64,000 bases of DNA from Patagioenas fasciata (lineage: Eukaryota; Chordata; Aves; Columbiformes; Columbidae), in NCBI RefSeq assembly GCF_037038585.1, contig NC_092520.1:119209001-119273000 (forward strand), written 5' to 3'. The notes beneath the pieces are model-generated. The model ran no database searches and had not been told where the DNA came from. It was given only the letters and a program-made list of their open reading frames with translations. Numbering within the stretch: the stretch's first letter is position 1; every line of letters starts with the position of its first letter. Positions 22,689 through 64,000 of this stretch are shown here, piece after piece. Made by a program: the position numbers and the translations under genes.

Positions 22689-25600
22689 GGAGGGAAAGGG
22701 CTTGTCGAAAGAGAAAGCAGTGGTAGGTGGGCTGCTCTGGAGAGGACAGGACCTCAGGAGGGGTTTGCTCTGCTGGCGCTGCCATGGGGACAGCTGGGGC
22801 AGCTGGTGATTTGTTCAAGAGCAGGTGGAACGTGCCTTACTTTTCAACACCTGTTTTCAGAGTCCATCTGAAAAATGGGATGAACGAGTAAAGTTATTTC
22901 ATCCATCACTTTTTCATTTGCCTCCACTAGCTCGCTGCAGCACTTCATGCCAGGGCACCGTAAGGAGACAACTGAATAAAGGCACTGATTTTACTCTTAG
23001 AATATTTGGGATGGTCTGGTAATTCAGTTGAAGTTAACCTGGAAAAAAAAGCACAGAATCTTTACATTGTTGTCTCTTTCATGCTTTTTTTTTTTTTTTT
23101 TAATCTGAGGTTAATGATAAAAGGAATTCACCCTTCATGAACAGCTGAGCTATTGCCTAAATGAGATGAGCCTTTGCTCACCTTATCACCTCGAGTTCCC
23201 TGGGCGGTGAGGTTGGCTGCTGGGCCTCCATGTGTTATATCAGTGCTGGGGAAAGGTTCCCTCTCCATAGCATTTTCTGTTCACTCCTCACATCTTTCCC
23301 TTGCCCTGCTATCAGCTGAACTCTTCTTTTGTTTTCCATGGAAGTTTACCTTCCAGGGCACGAGGTGATCATGTGGTAGCAATAGACTTGGTTATATCCA
23401 TCACCTAATCTTTCTGGTATGCAGCAGCATGGCAAAAGATGTGCTGTAAGAAGCTGATGGCAAAAAGTCACCTTGAAGTTGTCACTGTGTCTAGATCGCT
23501 ACCTGTTCCAACCCTGCCTTGCTGGCTTTTCGCTCTGATGGTTGTGTGAGGATAAATCCTTACAGATTTCGAGGTGAGGGTGCTCAGGTGTTCCCAGTAT
23601 GTCAAATTATTGAGTGATGCAAAGGAAAAAAACATCCGTTGATTATGGGATTTAGGTTTTAATTATTTGTTGTTTAATTTAGGGAGGATTAACATTGTTA
23701 CTTCTTTTTCCCAAAGGCAAAGCAGGGGTTGCAATGATGCGAATGCCTGTGAGTGCTGTGTGATAGTCTAAATTGGTGTCATCTGAAGAAAAGTTGCTTT
23801 CACTGTAGCTTGATACTCTCTACTTTTTGTTTTGTTTTGTTTGTTTACCAAAGAACTGAATTATACTATTTGTTTTCTGTGGGAATGGTCACTTCACAGT
23901 CTTAGTCCAGGGGATAATGCCAGTTTGCAAATAATTGAAATAGCATGTGTACTTGTACCTCTCCAAGCAATTACCTCCCATTCTTTCTCTATATTTTCAC
24001 AATAATCTGTCTTTTGATTTTTTTTTTTTTAAATGTGTTGTGATAACACGATACCATCCCCATCATCACCTGATCTTGTCTAACATAGCCATATATTTAA
24101 TCTGATAATTTTTGTGGTGAAGGGCTTTATTTTTCTTCTGTAAGCAGATACCATCAAACTCAGTTATTTGAGGTTGAACTTTTTATGTTGGGAATTGATA
24201 TATTTTTAAAGCTCAACTGGATAGATTCTTAAGGCCATTAGGGGCTGTTTCTGGGGAAGTCTTGACCAAATGATTATGACAGAGCCTAAAGAGGAACTGT
24301 GTGGTAATTTCTGCATTTCTAATAAGGTCTCAAGAAGCCTGCAGTTACCTAAGTTCGTTTGCTTTACCCATATTTATTTTTTCTAACTTGGTTGCTAGAT
24401 ACGAGTTAGATCTATTGGATTGTGTGCACTGTTGCTAAACACATGTAAAAACTATCTCCTGTCATCACACATCATTTTCCTGTTTTAGCTATTTATAGAC
24501 TGAGTGCCTGAGTTGTCTTTTGATCTTATCTTTGATAAATAATATGGTCTGTTTAACTCCGTCACTGGAAGAAATCTTAAAACCTCAAAGTTTTTTTAAT
24601 AACTACTTAAGTCTCTAGAATTTTGGGGAATTTTTTCAACTTTGAACTTGAAAGCAGCAGTCTTCTCTCTCACAGTGATTCTGAAGTTAAGGCTATTTTC
24701 TGTACTCTCTGCTTTCTCAGTCCTTTACCTTCTGGGTTTTTAAAATTATTTCTTCTTGTCAATTTTCTATTTTTTCATCCAAAAGACTTTTCACCATAAT
24801 TTGTTCCTATTCATATTTTTTACCAGATAGTCCGGAGCTTCAGGAGACCTGAAAGCACGAGGCTGAGAGTAGCATCCTGACTGTTTTCTGATATGTTTGG
24901 AATTAAGAATATAGGTCTTTTGCAAAGACTTCAGCATTTTTCTGTAATGATGGAGATGTGGAGACAGTGCCTCTATAAGGATTGACACTCATCTCCTCTG
25001 AATATCCGAGCAATGCTGTGAGCGGGTCACTGCCTACCACACAGTTGCGCGGCTGTGAACAAGAGTACAGAACTATGACATTTAAAAAAATTGACAAATT
25101 TCTTGTCTGAATGTGTTTTGATGATAAGCCAGCTCTGAAGTTAAATGAAAATGTAAAGAACGCTAAAGGGACTTCAAGGTCTGCTACCTTTTTTTGTTTT
25201 GTTGTGGACAAAATGCGATGGGGTGGCTCAGTGAGGTTCTCTGTAGCACGAGATTTTCTGAGCAAAGCAGGTCCAACCAGGGCTCATCTCCTTTACAGCT
25301 GAGGAAAAAGAGTAATATCTTAATTTACGCTAGTCAGTGGCTTTGCAATAACATACTTAAAGTTTCCCTAAAAACCCTGTGACTGATACCTCTGATCCTT
25401 GGACACGGTGGGACTTGGCAGTGCAAGGCTGAAGCTTGCCTGTGCAGGAGACAGTGACTTTCTTGCTTTGAAATCCAGTAAAAGGAGATGAAAATCAGCA
25501 CAGATGCTGTTGTCTCCTGCTTAGAAAGCTCGGAACGCTCATTAAACACTGAAATTTAGCAAAACCAGTGTATGCATTCTCTCTGCTGGAGAGAGGATGT

Positions 25601-26766
25601 CACATGATGAATGGTTTTTCATTAAGTTGTTTATGTCCATGAAAATGTGTTCTTGGAGAGCATTTTGACTTTACTGCTGTAATGATGGGTCCTGATACAA
25701 AGATGAAAAGAGGATTATTTCAGAAATAATTATTACGTGTCCTGTATCCTGAAAAATCTCAGGTAGGTACAAAGGTGAAAACACAATATTGTAGGAATCT
25801 AGTAAGAAGGTAATTCTCACAGCTTGTGTAAGTTTACTAGTATAACTACAACTATCAGTATGACTACAGCATTTTAATCTGTTCTCATTTAGGGAAATGC
25901 CTAAACAGACTGCAGCTTCTGAATTTTTTAGGCAGATATTTGAAGTTTCTTATGTTCTCTGCCCAAAAGGAGTCTGTTAAAGTATTACCTCTCGTGCCCA
26001 GTGATTTCACCTGTAAGAACTCATAGTTAAAGACTCTTAGGGAAGCAAAACGATCAAATTTTGTGTCTTGGGCATTTTAGTTTTCTTAAATTAATTTTTC
26101 TGAGACTTAGGAGGGAAAAAAATCTGGTTTTGCCAGCCTTCCGTCATTGTACATTAGAAACAGCCACTGTCATTTACAGCTGGTTTTATTAACAACAACG
26201 GCAGAAAAGAAAGAGGAAAATAACCCTTGAACTTGAAGGAAATATTTTCTCTTCTGGTCTCAGGGCTTCCACATCAGGTGAGGAGATGGCGAGCAGCTTG
26301 TGGTGGTGTCACTGGGCTGTGGGACGTTGTCTCCTGACTGAGAGGGCTTGAGTGTGTCCTCTGTACCAAATATGCCCCAATGGTGGTCTATCCAACTGTG
26401 CACGTGCAGAGGTTCAGGTAGGGAGGAGGAACCCGGTGGCCTCAGAAGAGCCTGCTGGCAGCCGGGCCTGTTGCTGCTGGCTGGTCTCAGCAAGAGGCTG
26501 CGATGGTGTCTCTTAAATAACACGCACTAAAGAAGCACAAGTGAAAGGCTCACAAGGTGGCTGGTGTGACCTGGAGCGCAGAGCCCTTGGGAAAGCCCGA
26601 GTGATGGAGCGTCCGACCCTCACCGACTTCAGATCCCGCTCAGCCTCAGGAGACACGCTGCATTTGGGTTTGCTGAAACGAGTTTTGCAATGCAGAGCCA
26701 GCCCCAGTTCCTCATTTAGATGGCTACTGGTGGCTAATTTCTCACTCACAGTGACCATGCCTTCAT

Positions 26767-26993
26767 CACAGAATCATAGAGTGTTTTGGGTTGGAAGAGA
26801 CCTTCATAGGCCATCCAGTCCAACCCCCTGCACTGAGCAGGGACATCTTCAACTAGATCAGGTTGCTCAGAACCCCATCCAGCCTGGCCTGGAATGTCTC
26901 CAGGGATGGGGCATCTACCACCTCTCTGGGCTACCTGGGCCAATGTTTCACCACCCTCAAGGTAAAAAGTTGCTTCTTCATGTCTGGCCTGAA
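26767..26993 (-). mobile_element. CR1 LINE 3' fragment
   Basis: cacagaatcatagagtgttt, 'gggttggaagagacctt', 'tccagtccaaccccctgc' and 'cctggaatgtctccagggatg' mark a CR1 3' UTR with its terminus at the left. It lies on the minus strand and is a close relative of the copy at 7025. Confidence 0.94.
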
Positions 26994-28600
26994 GGGTGAA
27001 TTGTGACCTTGCAATGTTTGCAAATGTGTTGAAGCTGGGCAGGAAAGAGCTGCTTCCTCTTTCACGTCTCACTAGGTACCCGAATAAAAAAGCCAGAGAG
27101 CAGGAGCGTTGAACATGGCCAACAAAACTCTTAGGCATGTGGATACCTTTTGGCAAAACTACATGGTGGAGCTGTGAGTGAGCGACCTTAAAACACAAAA
27201 ACTTTTGTCTGCACCTGATTGCTTATGTTTTCCCAGTTCAAAAAATGCTGATCTGTCTTTGGGAAATTGTGCCAAAGGACTTAGAAAAATGTGGCTCTGG
27301 CATAAGGGTTTCCCAGACGTGTGCTATGAAATAGAAGGCAGCATAAGCGAGATGGGATTTTGCTTTCGCTTATGTTTTGTTTTCTATTTTTAAATTACCT
27401 CCCAGTATTAAAACCAAACAAATCCAGAGATAGCCCAATAGTCTGAGAATAGAAAGCTGATACTAGAGCATCACTCCTGTGCAATCATAGATATTGAGGC
27501 TCAAACCCTTGCAGGTGTGCTTTCTAAAATAGCACACAGGGGGATTAAGGGCCACATTTTCAGAATATTTGTTTATAGCGTGTAGGAAACACAAGCCAGC
27601 AACCTGGCTTTTGTGGCTGCCTGGCTCTCTCCTGCAGCAGAGACCCGAGTCTTCAATGGACCATGTTTTGGGAAGAGAAGGAAGATGCGAGGACTGGGGA
27701 GAGGGTGTTGATACTTTTCTTTCAGTAAATGACAGCTCCCCTACGAGTGGACTTATTAAGAGGAGTAATTTTTGGCACAGAACAGGCAACCATTTTCCGC
27801 TGTGTTTTTGGATTGCAGGTGGAGCAGTTTTCTATCACGTGCCCCTTGCCGTGCTTGCTTGGAGCCTGTGTTTTGTGTCGGTTTTCCTTTCCTGTGGTGC
27901 AGCAGGGGAGAGTAGGCTGCGAGGAGGAGAAGTTTCAAGTTGGAAGTAGCCTCTCAGTTAAACTAACCTAAGTAAAGTGTTGTGTTTTCTTTTTTAGCTA
28001 AAGTTTGATTTATAGATACTCAGGCCAAAAATATAGAAATATTGTTTATTAGAGATGTTCTGACTTCTTGGCAACTCTCTTCTGCTTCCTCTAGGGTAAA
28101 ACTGTTGAGAGTCTGACCTCCTCACAGGACTTTTGCCCAGACATGGAATGTTTTTGGCATTTGTTTATTTATCAAACGGAGGAGGCCGTGGGTTTTACCG
28201 GTCTCTAATTTAACGGTGGTTCATGTGATGGAGCTTGAGTTGGGCGTAGGCAGGTGTTGGGCAAGCATCCCAGCGCAGGTCTGCCAGCCAGCACTCCTGT
28301 CAGTCCAGTCCTTCCTTGTTTGTTTTTTGGCAGGAATCGCAAATTGCACAATGTGGGCATTTGTTTATTTATTCATTTTAACAAAAACTCACACACTCAA
28401 GCTTGAAGCAAGGTTTGGGCTGGGGTTTCAAGAAGCGAAAGGCCTCTGGACTTTTCCGATGATGTTTTTTTAAAGCTGTTGGCCAGCTCTCTCTGTACTT
28501 GGTATGTTAGTTAGCTCCGTGGCAATGGCTTGGGGCGTGGGGTTGGTCTCTGAAGGCAGGTAGGTTGGTTGGTTCTGGCTGGTTCCTTCCTTCCCTTGGC

Positions 28601-28677
28601 TTTGGGTGTGTGTGTGTTGGGGCTTTTTGTGTGGTGTTGTTTGGTTTTTTGTGTTTTTGTATTATTTTTTTTTTTCT
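28601..28677. repeat. T/G-rich low-complexity tract
   Basis: Contains (TG)n followed by T/G-only sequence and a T run ending at 28677. It is the complementary type to the A/C tracts elsewhere. Confidence 0.85.
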
Positions 28678-29815
28678 TCCTGCTGAGTGCTTCCTTGGAG
28701 GTAAAGCTGCTGTTTCCATGAGGTTTTCCTCAGGAAACCATGATTAGGTAAGAAAAAGTGAGAAGGTTTTTCTGCTGTTGCACTGAAAGTGCAGGGAGTA
28801 GTGGGACGGCCAGCCCGTCCCATCTCTTGCGCGGTGAGCTTGTGGCAAAGCTGCAGCAAAATCTGCTTGTTCTGCTCCTGGTGGGGCTCTATGGGGGTGC
28901 TGGGTGCCAGGCAGGGCCCTGCAGCTTTGGGGCACAGGTGCTCGGTGTTCCTGCCCCCTGGTTAGAGCCGAGAGCAGGCTCAGCCACTGCTTGCACAGTG
29001 GGTGCGTGGTTTTGTTCTGGTACAGGTGGGGAAAGTAACTTGCAAAGCCCTGCAGAAGAAAAGAGGCAGCTTGATTAGAGGTCTTACCTTAAAAATGAGG
29101 AATTTTTTACTCCACCAAGGAGAATGAGTAGATTATAGAAAAGTGGATGATTGAGTTGTTCCACCCCATGCTTTCTTCCTAAAATTTCTTCTCATTGCTG
29201 TTCAAACCTCCATGCAGTGGCAGCAGTCGCAGGTGTAGGGAGACTGCCGTGACCCTGAGAGGGGTTTTGTTCCTCTCTGTCACTAATCCCTCAAAGCAGA
29301 TCTGAATGTCCTAGGACGTGAAACACTGGAGACCACTGGCACCTTGTGACAGCCAGGTCTCCTGAAGATGGGCTGGTAGTGGTATCTGTGTATAAGGGTT
29401 TGAAAACTCGTCAGCTCAAAACTGAAACCTTACAGGGAAGTTTTATGCCTGCGCTTGTTACAGAATTTTTCTGTCTTTATTGTGACTGAAGCAAACCCCA
29501 GAATACCTTTTCTTCTAGTTTAACGAGAGAAGTGTTCCTTTTTTTACAATGCATTAGAGGTCATAATCCTTTCCTCTATTTTTGTGTGTTTCTGGTGTAC
29601 AGCCATGGGGGAGGAGAAACACTTCTCAACTCATAAAAGTAAAGAGGAGGATGTTAGTCCTAAAAGTATTTTTTAAACTTGTATACTAAAAAAACCTGGG
29701 TTTCAGTTTGACTGTTTCTCTTCTGTTATGGTTGTAGGAAAACTGTACATTTCCAACAACATGAGTAGTTCCCTGCTCTTCATATTAGTAATTGTTTTCA
29801 GTGTATATAATATAA

Positions 29816-60234
<30,419 letters not shown>

Positions 60235-60570
60235 TGAAGCTCACCATATGTTTCAGCCAAAATGCAAGTGATTAGTCTGATGGTTAGTCTTATCTGACAG
60301 CTAAAAATAAGTCCTTCTCTCAACCACCTTGCATTGCACAGTTGCTTATAGTGGCAGAGCAGACTCAAAGAAAAGATTAATTAGTCATCTGGTGAAGTGA
60401 GAACAAGAGCCCATCTTGGGTGCAGCTGCTCCCTTGTTACAGGGATGAAGACTGTGATGGCAGGAGACAAGGGAACAGACAGGAAAAACTGCTTCAGATG
60501 TTATCTGTCTTGAAAGGAATATAGATTCTGGCCATCCTAAACTATCAAGCACCACACTGCTTTAATTGTT

Positions 60571-60615
60571 TAAAAAAAAATCAAACCAAACAAACAAAAA
60601 AAACCCCACAAAACA
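60571..60615. repeat. A/C-rich tract in intron 23
   Basis: A9 followed by tcaaaccaaacaaacaaa and aaccccacaaaaca. Confidence 0.85.
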
Positions 60616-62383
60616 GTAGCATTTCTTTGGCGTTTTCAACTTGAGGACCTCAGAATCGTCATGATGAACTTGGCCTTCTGGCCATCTCATCTCCTGTTTT
60701 AGCATCGTCTTTCTTGCTTTATAGATTAGGAGTACTTAAAAGGTTTATGCACGTTTTCAGTAGAAGTGTACATGATGTGCAGTCATGTACTCTGTGCCTT
60801 AAGGCAATGCCCAATACTGAGATTGGAAAGGAGCTTCTATGGGTGACAAGTTGAGAGAATACTTGGCATGAGAATAGTCATGGGCTCTCATGGAGCTACC
60901 CAAGTGAGGAAAGGTGGGCTGCATTCACAGGACCAGTGATATGTTTCTGTGTGCAGTATTGTAAGTTGGAGGGATAGATTTATTCTGCCTGATCACTGCA
61001 CTTTTTTTTCCTAATGCTTCAGAATTATTACCTGAGTCTTAACAAAGTTAAAGATATAGCAGACTAACATCTGTCTGCATTTTTAATATTCAGTCAGAAA
61101 TATCCATCTAATTCCAACAGCAGTAAAAACCAGCAGTGGTATGTTCAGCAAATCATTTGAGAATATTTAGCAAGATGTCACTCTTAATTTTGCGTTTTCT
61201 TGAGTATCAGGGAGGAAAAATGAAAGTATGGACTAAAATAAAGTTTTAAAATTATGTACTCAAATTATCCTTGTAATTTATACAAGTGCACTGTGTCATT
61301 TTCATGTCTAGCTGCTTTCATTATCTAGCTCCTTCTTAAACATGAGCATAATTAGTCCTTGTCTTACCGTTATTTTCTGCACATTATATCCTAGTTATAC
61401 AGTGTAAACTCTGTGATTTGCTCAGCAAGCTAGTTTTTGAGAGCTGAAGAGAGAGCTCAGAATTTACAAATTTCAGTCCTGATTTGTGAAACTTTAATAC
61501 TTTTAAGATGTGAAGGAGATGGAAAAGGATTCACATGCCTTTAACATGGAATGTAACGACTGATCCTCTGGTACTGTGAATAGTGTTTTATATAATTGTT
61601 CTCCAATGGGAACAGTAAATTATAGGAAATTGGGATTTTGTTAGATTAGAGATACTGTGTTAGTTACTATTTTAGGAATTCACCAGATGCAGTGTAAAGA
61701 GCAAAAAGCCCACTGAATTTAGTAGAGATTGCTAACTTAATTTATCTAAGCGATGACAGAGTGGGATGAATGACAGAGGATTAACTGGGGAACCCTTTTT
61801 TTAATCAGTCAGGTTATGGTATTAAAATGAGTTTAGTAATCTTTACTCTGATAGCTATACATTTTCAGAAATCGGATTGTTTTTCTATATGAGCAGGAGC
61901 AATCGAGAGGGTTCTTAGATGCATTTCTGGAGCAGGTTTCATGACCAGATATGCCTATATTAGCAGATATTCCTCAGTCTCTGTAGTTTTATATTTTTAC
62001 AAGAGTATACTTTTATTCTTAAATCTAATGTATTTTGAAATTGAGGATATCAGAATGAAGTGTTAGAATGACGTTTCTACTATGTACAGCAAGTAACAGT
62101 AATTCTTACGTGATAGAGGGTACACATTCTAGCATGTGATATAATTGCGTGATACTATTTTGTACTATATAGACAGGCTTGTCACAGAGCACATCCTTAT
62201 TTGGGTCCTTTAACAGTATGTTGTTGTATTGCCTCCTGACTGGATAATAGTGGAATACGGAGTAGCTATGTATTTTTTTATTTTATTGTCTTTTTTGAGT
62301 TTTTGAGCTACTTAAGGTATTCAGGTGAGCACTTCATATTAATCATATAGCCAAAGAAAACAACTTTTTAGTTTACTTATTGG

Positions 62384-62451
62384 ACTTTTTTGTTATTGGT
62401 TGGGTTTCTTGGGGTTTTTTTGGGTGGTGTGCTTTTTTTTTTTTTTCTTTT
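62384..62451. repeat. T/G-rich tract in intron 23
   Basis: Nearly only T and G, ending in a T14 run interrupted by a single C. Confidence 0.85.
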
Positions 62452-64000
62452 GGCAATCTATGGTGTTTATTTAGGTCTAGACAAGAGCATTGTGGTTTCT
62501 TGTGCATGTGTGTGCTCATAGATGTATTGGGTGGTAATGGCGAAACACTTTCTGTGCAGAAGCTTTGTGCCAGCAATATGCTTGCTTAAGAGTAATTAAA
62601 TAAATTTTTAGGTTTGATCTCAAAGGATTCACATATTCTTAGATGTTTCTAAATGGATCAGAGCACTTGGGCTATATTGATGCTCAGCATAGACAATTGC
62701 ATCCACATTCTCTGTTGCATCTAAAATTTTCTGAGCAATACCTTCATCCAATTAGCAAAACAAAAACCCACATATATAATTTACTTCTCCTGGCTGACAT
62801 GGGAGAAGTGCTGTCAGGTGGGAAGGAGACAACCTGCAAAAGCTCATCATCCTCTTAAGTGAGCTGGAGTATTTTAAAAACTGTTTGAGCATGGTCATTG
62901 AAAGCCCTTTACTCAGGTGAAGTGTGTGTAGGATTAATAAAATGAATGTTAGAAGACTGAAATTTGACAACATGGGATGGATGTGTAAAACACTTAATAA
63001 TGTATGTATAAGAGTCTCCTCCATGAATCTGAAACTATGCACGTTAATGAAGTGCCTGGTTTTATGGAGGTTGTGTAGACCAGAATTTAAGAGCTTCCTT
63101 TCTGGCTTATACATCATTTTTGAAAGATTTTCAGGTTCATGTGTCTTCTGCATTTTTTAGATCCTAACTCACTTGTTTTGTGAAAAAAGACCGCTTTGGA
63201 AAACATTCTTTAATGTGAATATAAAGGTTTTTATTTACTGCTGGTGCACAAATTAACATCAGTTTGCGCTATGTTGCATCTTATTATCAGTTTAGTAATC
63301 ACTTAAAATGTTTGCCCTTTACCAGATCACTCTTAAAATTGGGCAGTGAACAACCAAAACACAGAATAGCCAGAATGAACCTGAATGAATCTGTAGTAAA
63401 ACTTTCTGACCAAGAGACAAAGAGAAGTGTAGCTCTACGGACAAGTGATGACACGAGTTCTTCAAAGGTAGTGCAGAAGTCAGGTGACAGAAACTCCTTA
63501 CGCGTTGCTCATCTGCAGCGGGTACGAGATGGTCCATTGCTTGGGAGGTGATATAAATGTTTATCTGAGGAATTCACAGTAGACTCCTTGGGTGGAATGG
63601 ATTTATATTTAGACGAGGTAAATACCATTCCTGGGGACAGTACCATGGCAGCTCCTTGCCTTCTCAATCTAATAGATATATTTATGTGTCTTTTTGTATA
63701 TGTGTGTTTATGTATAAATAACAAAATTCAGTAGGTGAATTTTAAGACTTTAAAACTTCTTAAAGACTGAATTGCTCCTTGTTCTCAGTATTGTATATAC
63801 ATGTGTGCACAACATATAAATGCATGTAAATATATGTAATGGACTGCCTTAAAACACACATAAAGAAACAGAGATCCAGAGAAATAAACGGGTTTTCAAG
63901 GGCCTAAGATGATGGCAGAGATGAGAATGTATGTCTTGGCTCCATCCCTTTAAAATAATCATCTCTTTTCTATGAAATTCTAGTCAGAGAAGTGTTACTG

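Noticed and set aside
26541-26999. 152-codon plus-strand ORF
   Set aside because: Its second half is the antisense reading of a CR1 fragment.
62752-63160. Opposing ORFs of 133 and 78 codons in intron 23
   Set aside because: No recognisable protein, no splice support, and mirror-image frames on opposite strands point to chance.

Overview
This is eukaryotic, almost certainly avian, genomic DNA. Seven copies of the CR1 non-LTR retrotransposon carry the typical bird 3' end (reverse complement of a 'gaatcatagaatggtttgggttggaag' type terminus), and there is one solo ERVL-type LTR of the kind common in birds. The genes have short exons with GT/AG introns. The species cannot be read from the sequence.

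Layout. Bases 48-126 are the last coding exon of an upstream plus-strand gene, followed by its 3' UTR and an AATAAA near 1085. By synteny with human 15q11.2 (TUBGCP5 then CYFIP1, same strand) this is best called TUBGCP5. Bases about 1,115-8,700 are intergenic and hold two CR1 copies and an RFX-like X-box. Bases about 8,700-9,720 are a strong CpG island, the probable CYFIP1 promoter and non-coding exon 1. Bases 9,323-29,871 are a 20.5-kb first intron with four CR1 copies, the LTR and a T23(GT)10 microsatellite. From 29,872 to 60,081 lie CYFIP1 coding exons 2-23, all with consensus splice sites and continuous frame. They encode residues 1-892 of about 1,253; the rest lies beyond the window.

CYFIP1 (Sra-1) is a scaffold subunit of the WAVE regulatory complex and a FMRP/eIF4E partner. 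Summing the exons gives numbering that matches the human protein: R87, K189/R190, E434, F626, M632, L697, Y704, K725 and L841/F844/W845 all fall where the literature places the Rac1 A site, the WCA-contact surface and the eIF4E contact.

The main finding is a tandem pair of homologous alternative exons between exons 15 and 17: 16a (46,020-46,167) and 16b (46,489-46,642). Both start in phase 0, end in phase 1, begin LYMVRTM and end in an N-F-G/S motif. Either one alone keeps the frame. Using both creates a stop at 46,527, and skipping both creates a stop at 47,910. This is the signature of a mutually exclusive exon switch. It would replace residues 559-609, directly before the Rac1 A-site residues F626/M632. 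Exon 16b matches the familiar CYFIP1 sequence; 16a encodes a very different segment.

Other points: all eight recognised transposon insertions are antisense to the genes, and several A/C-rich tracts lie in CYFIP1 introns, two of them close to splice sites.
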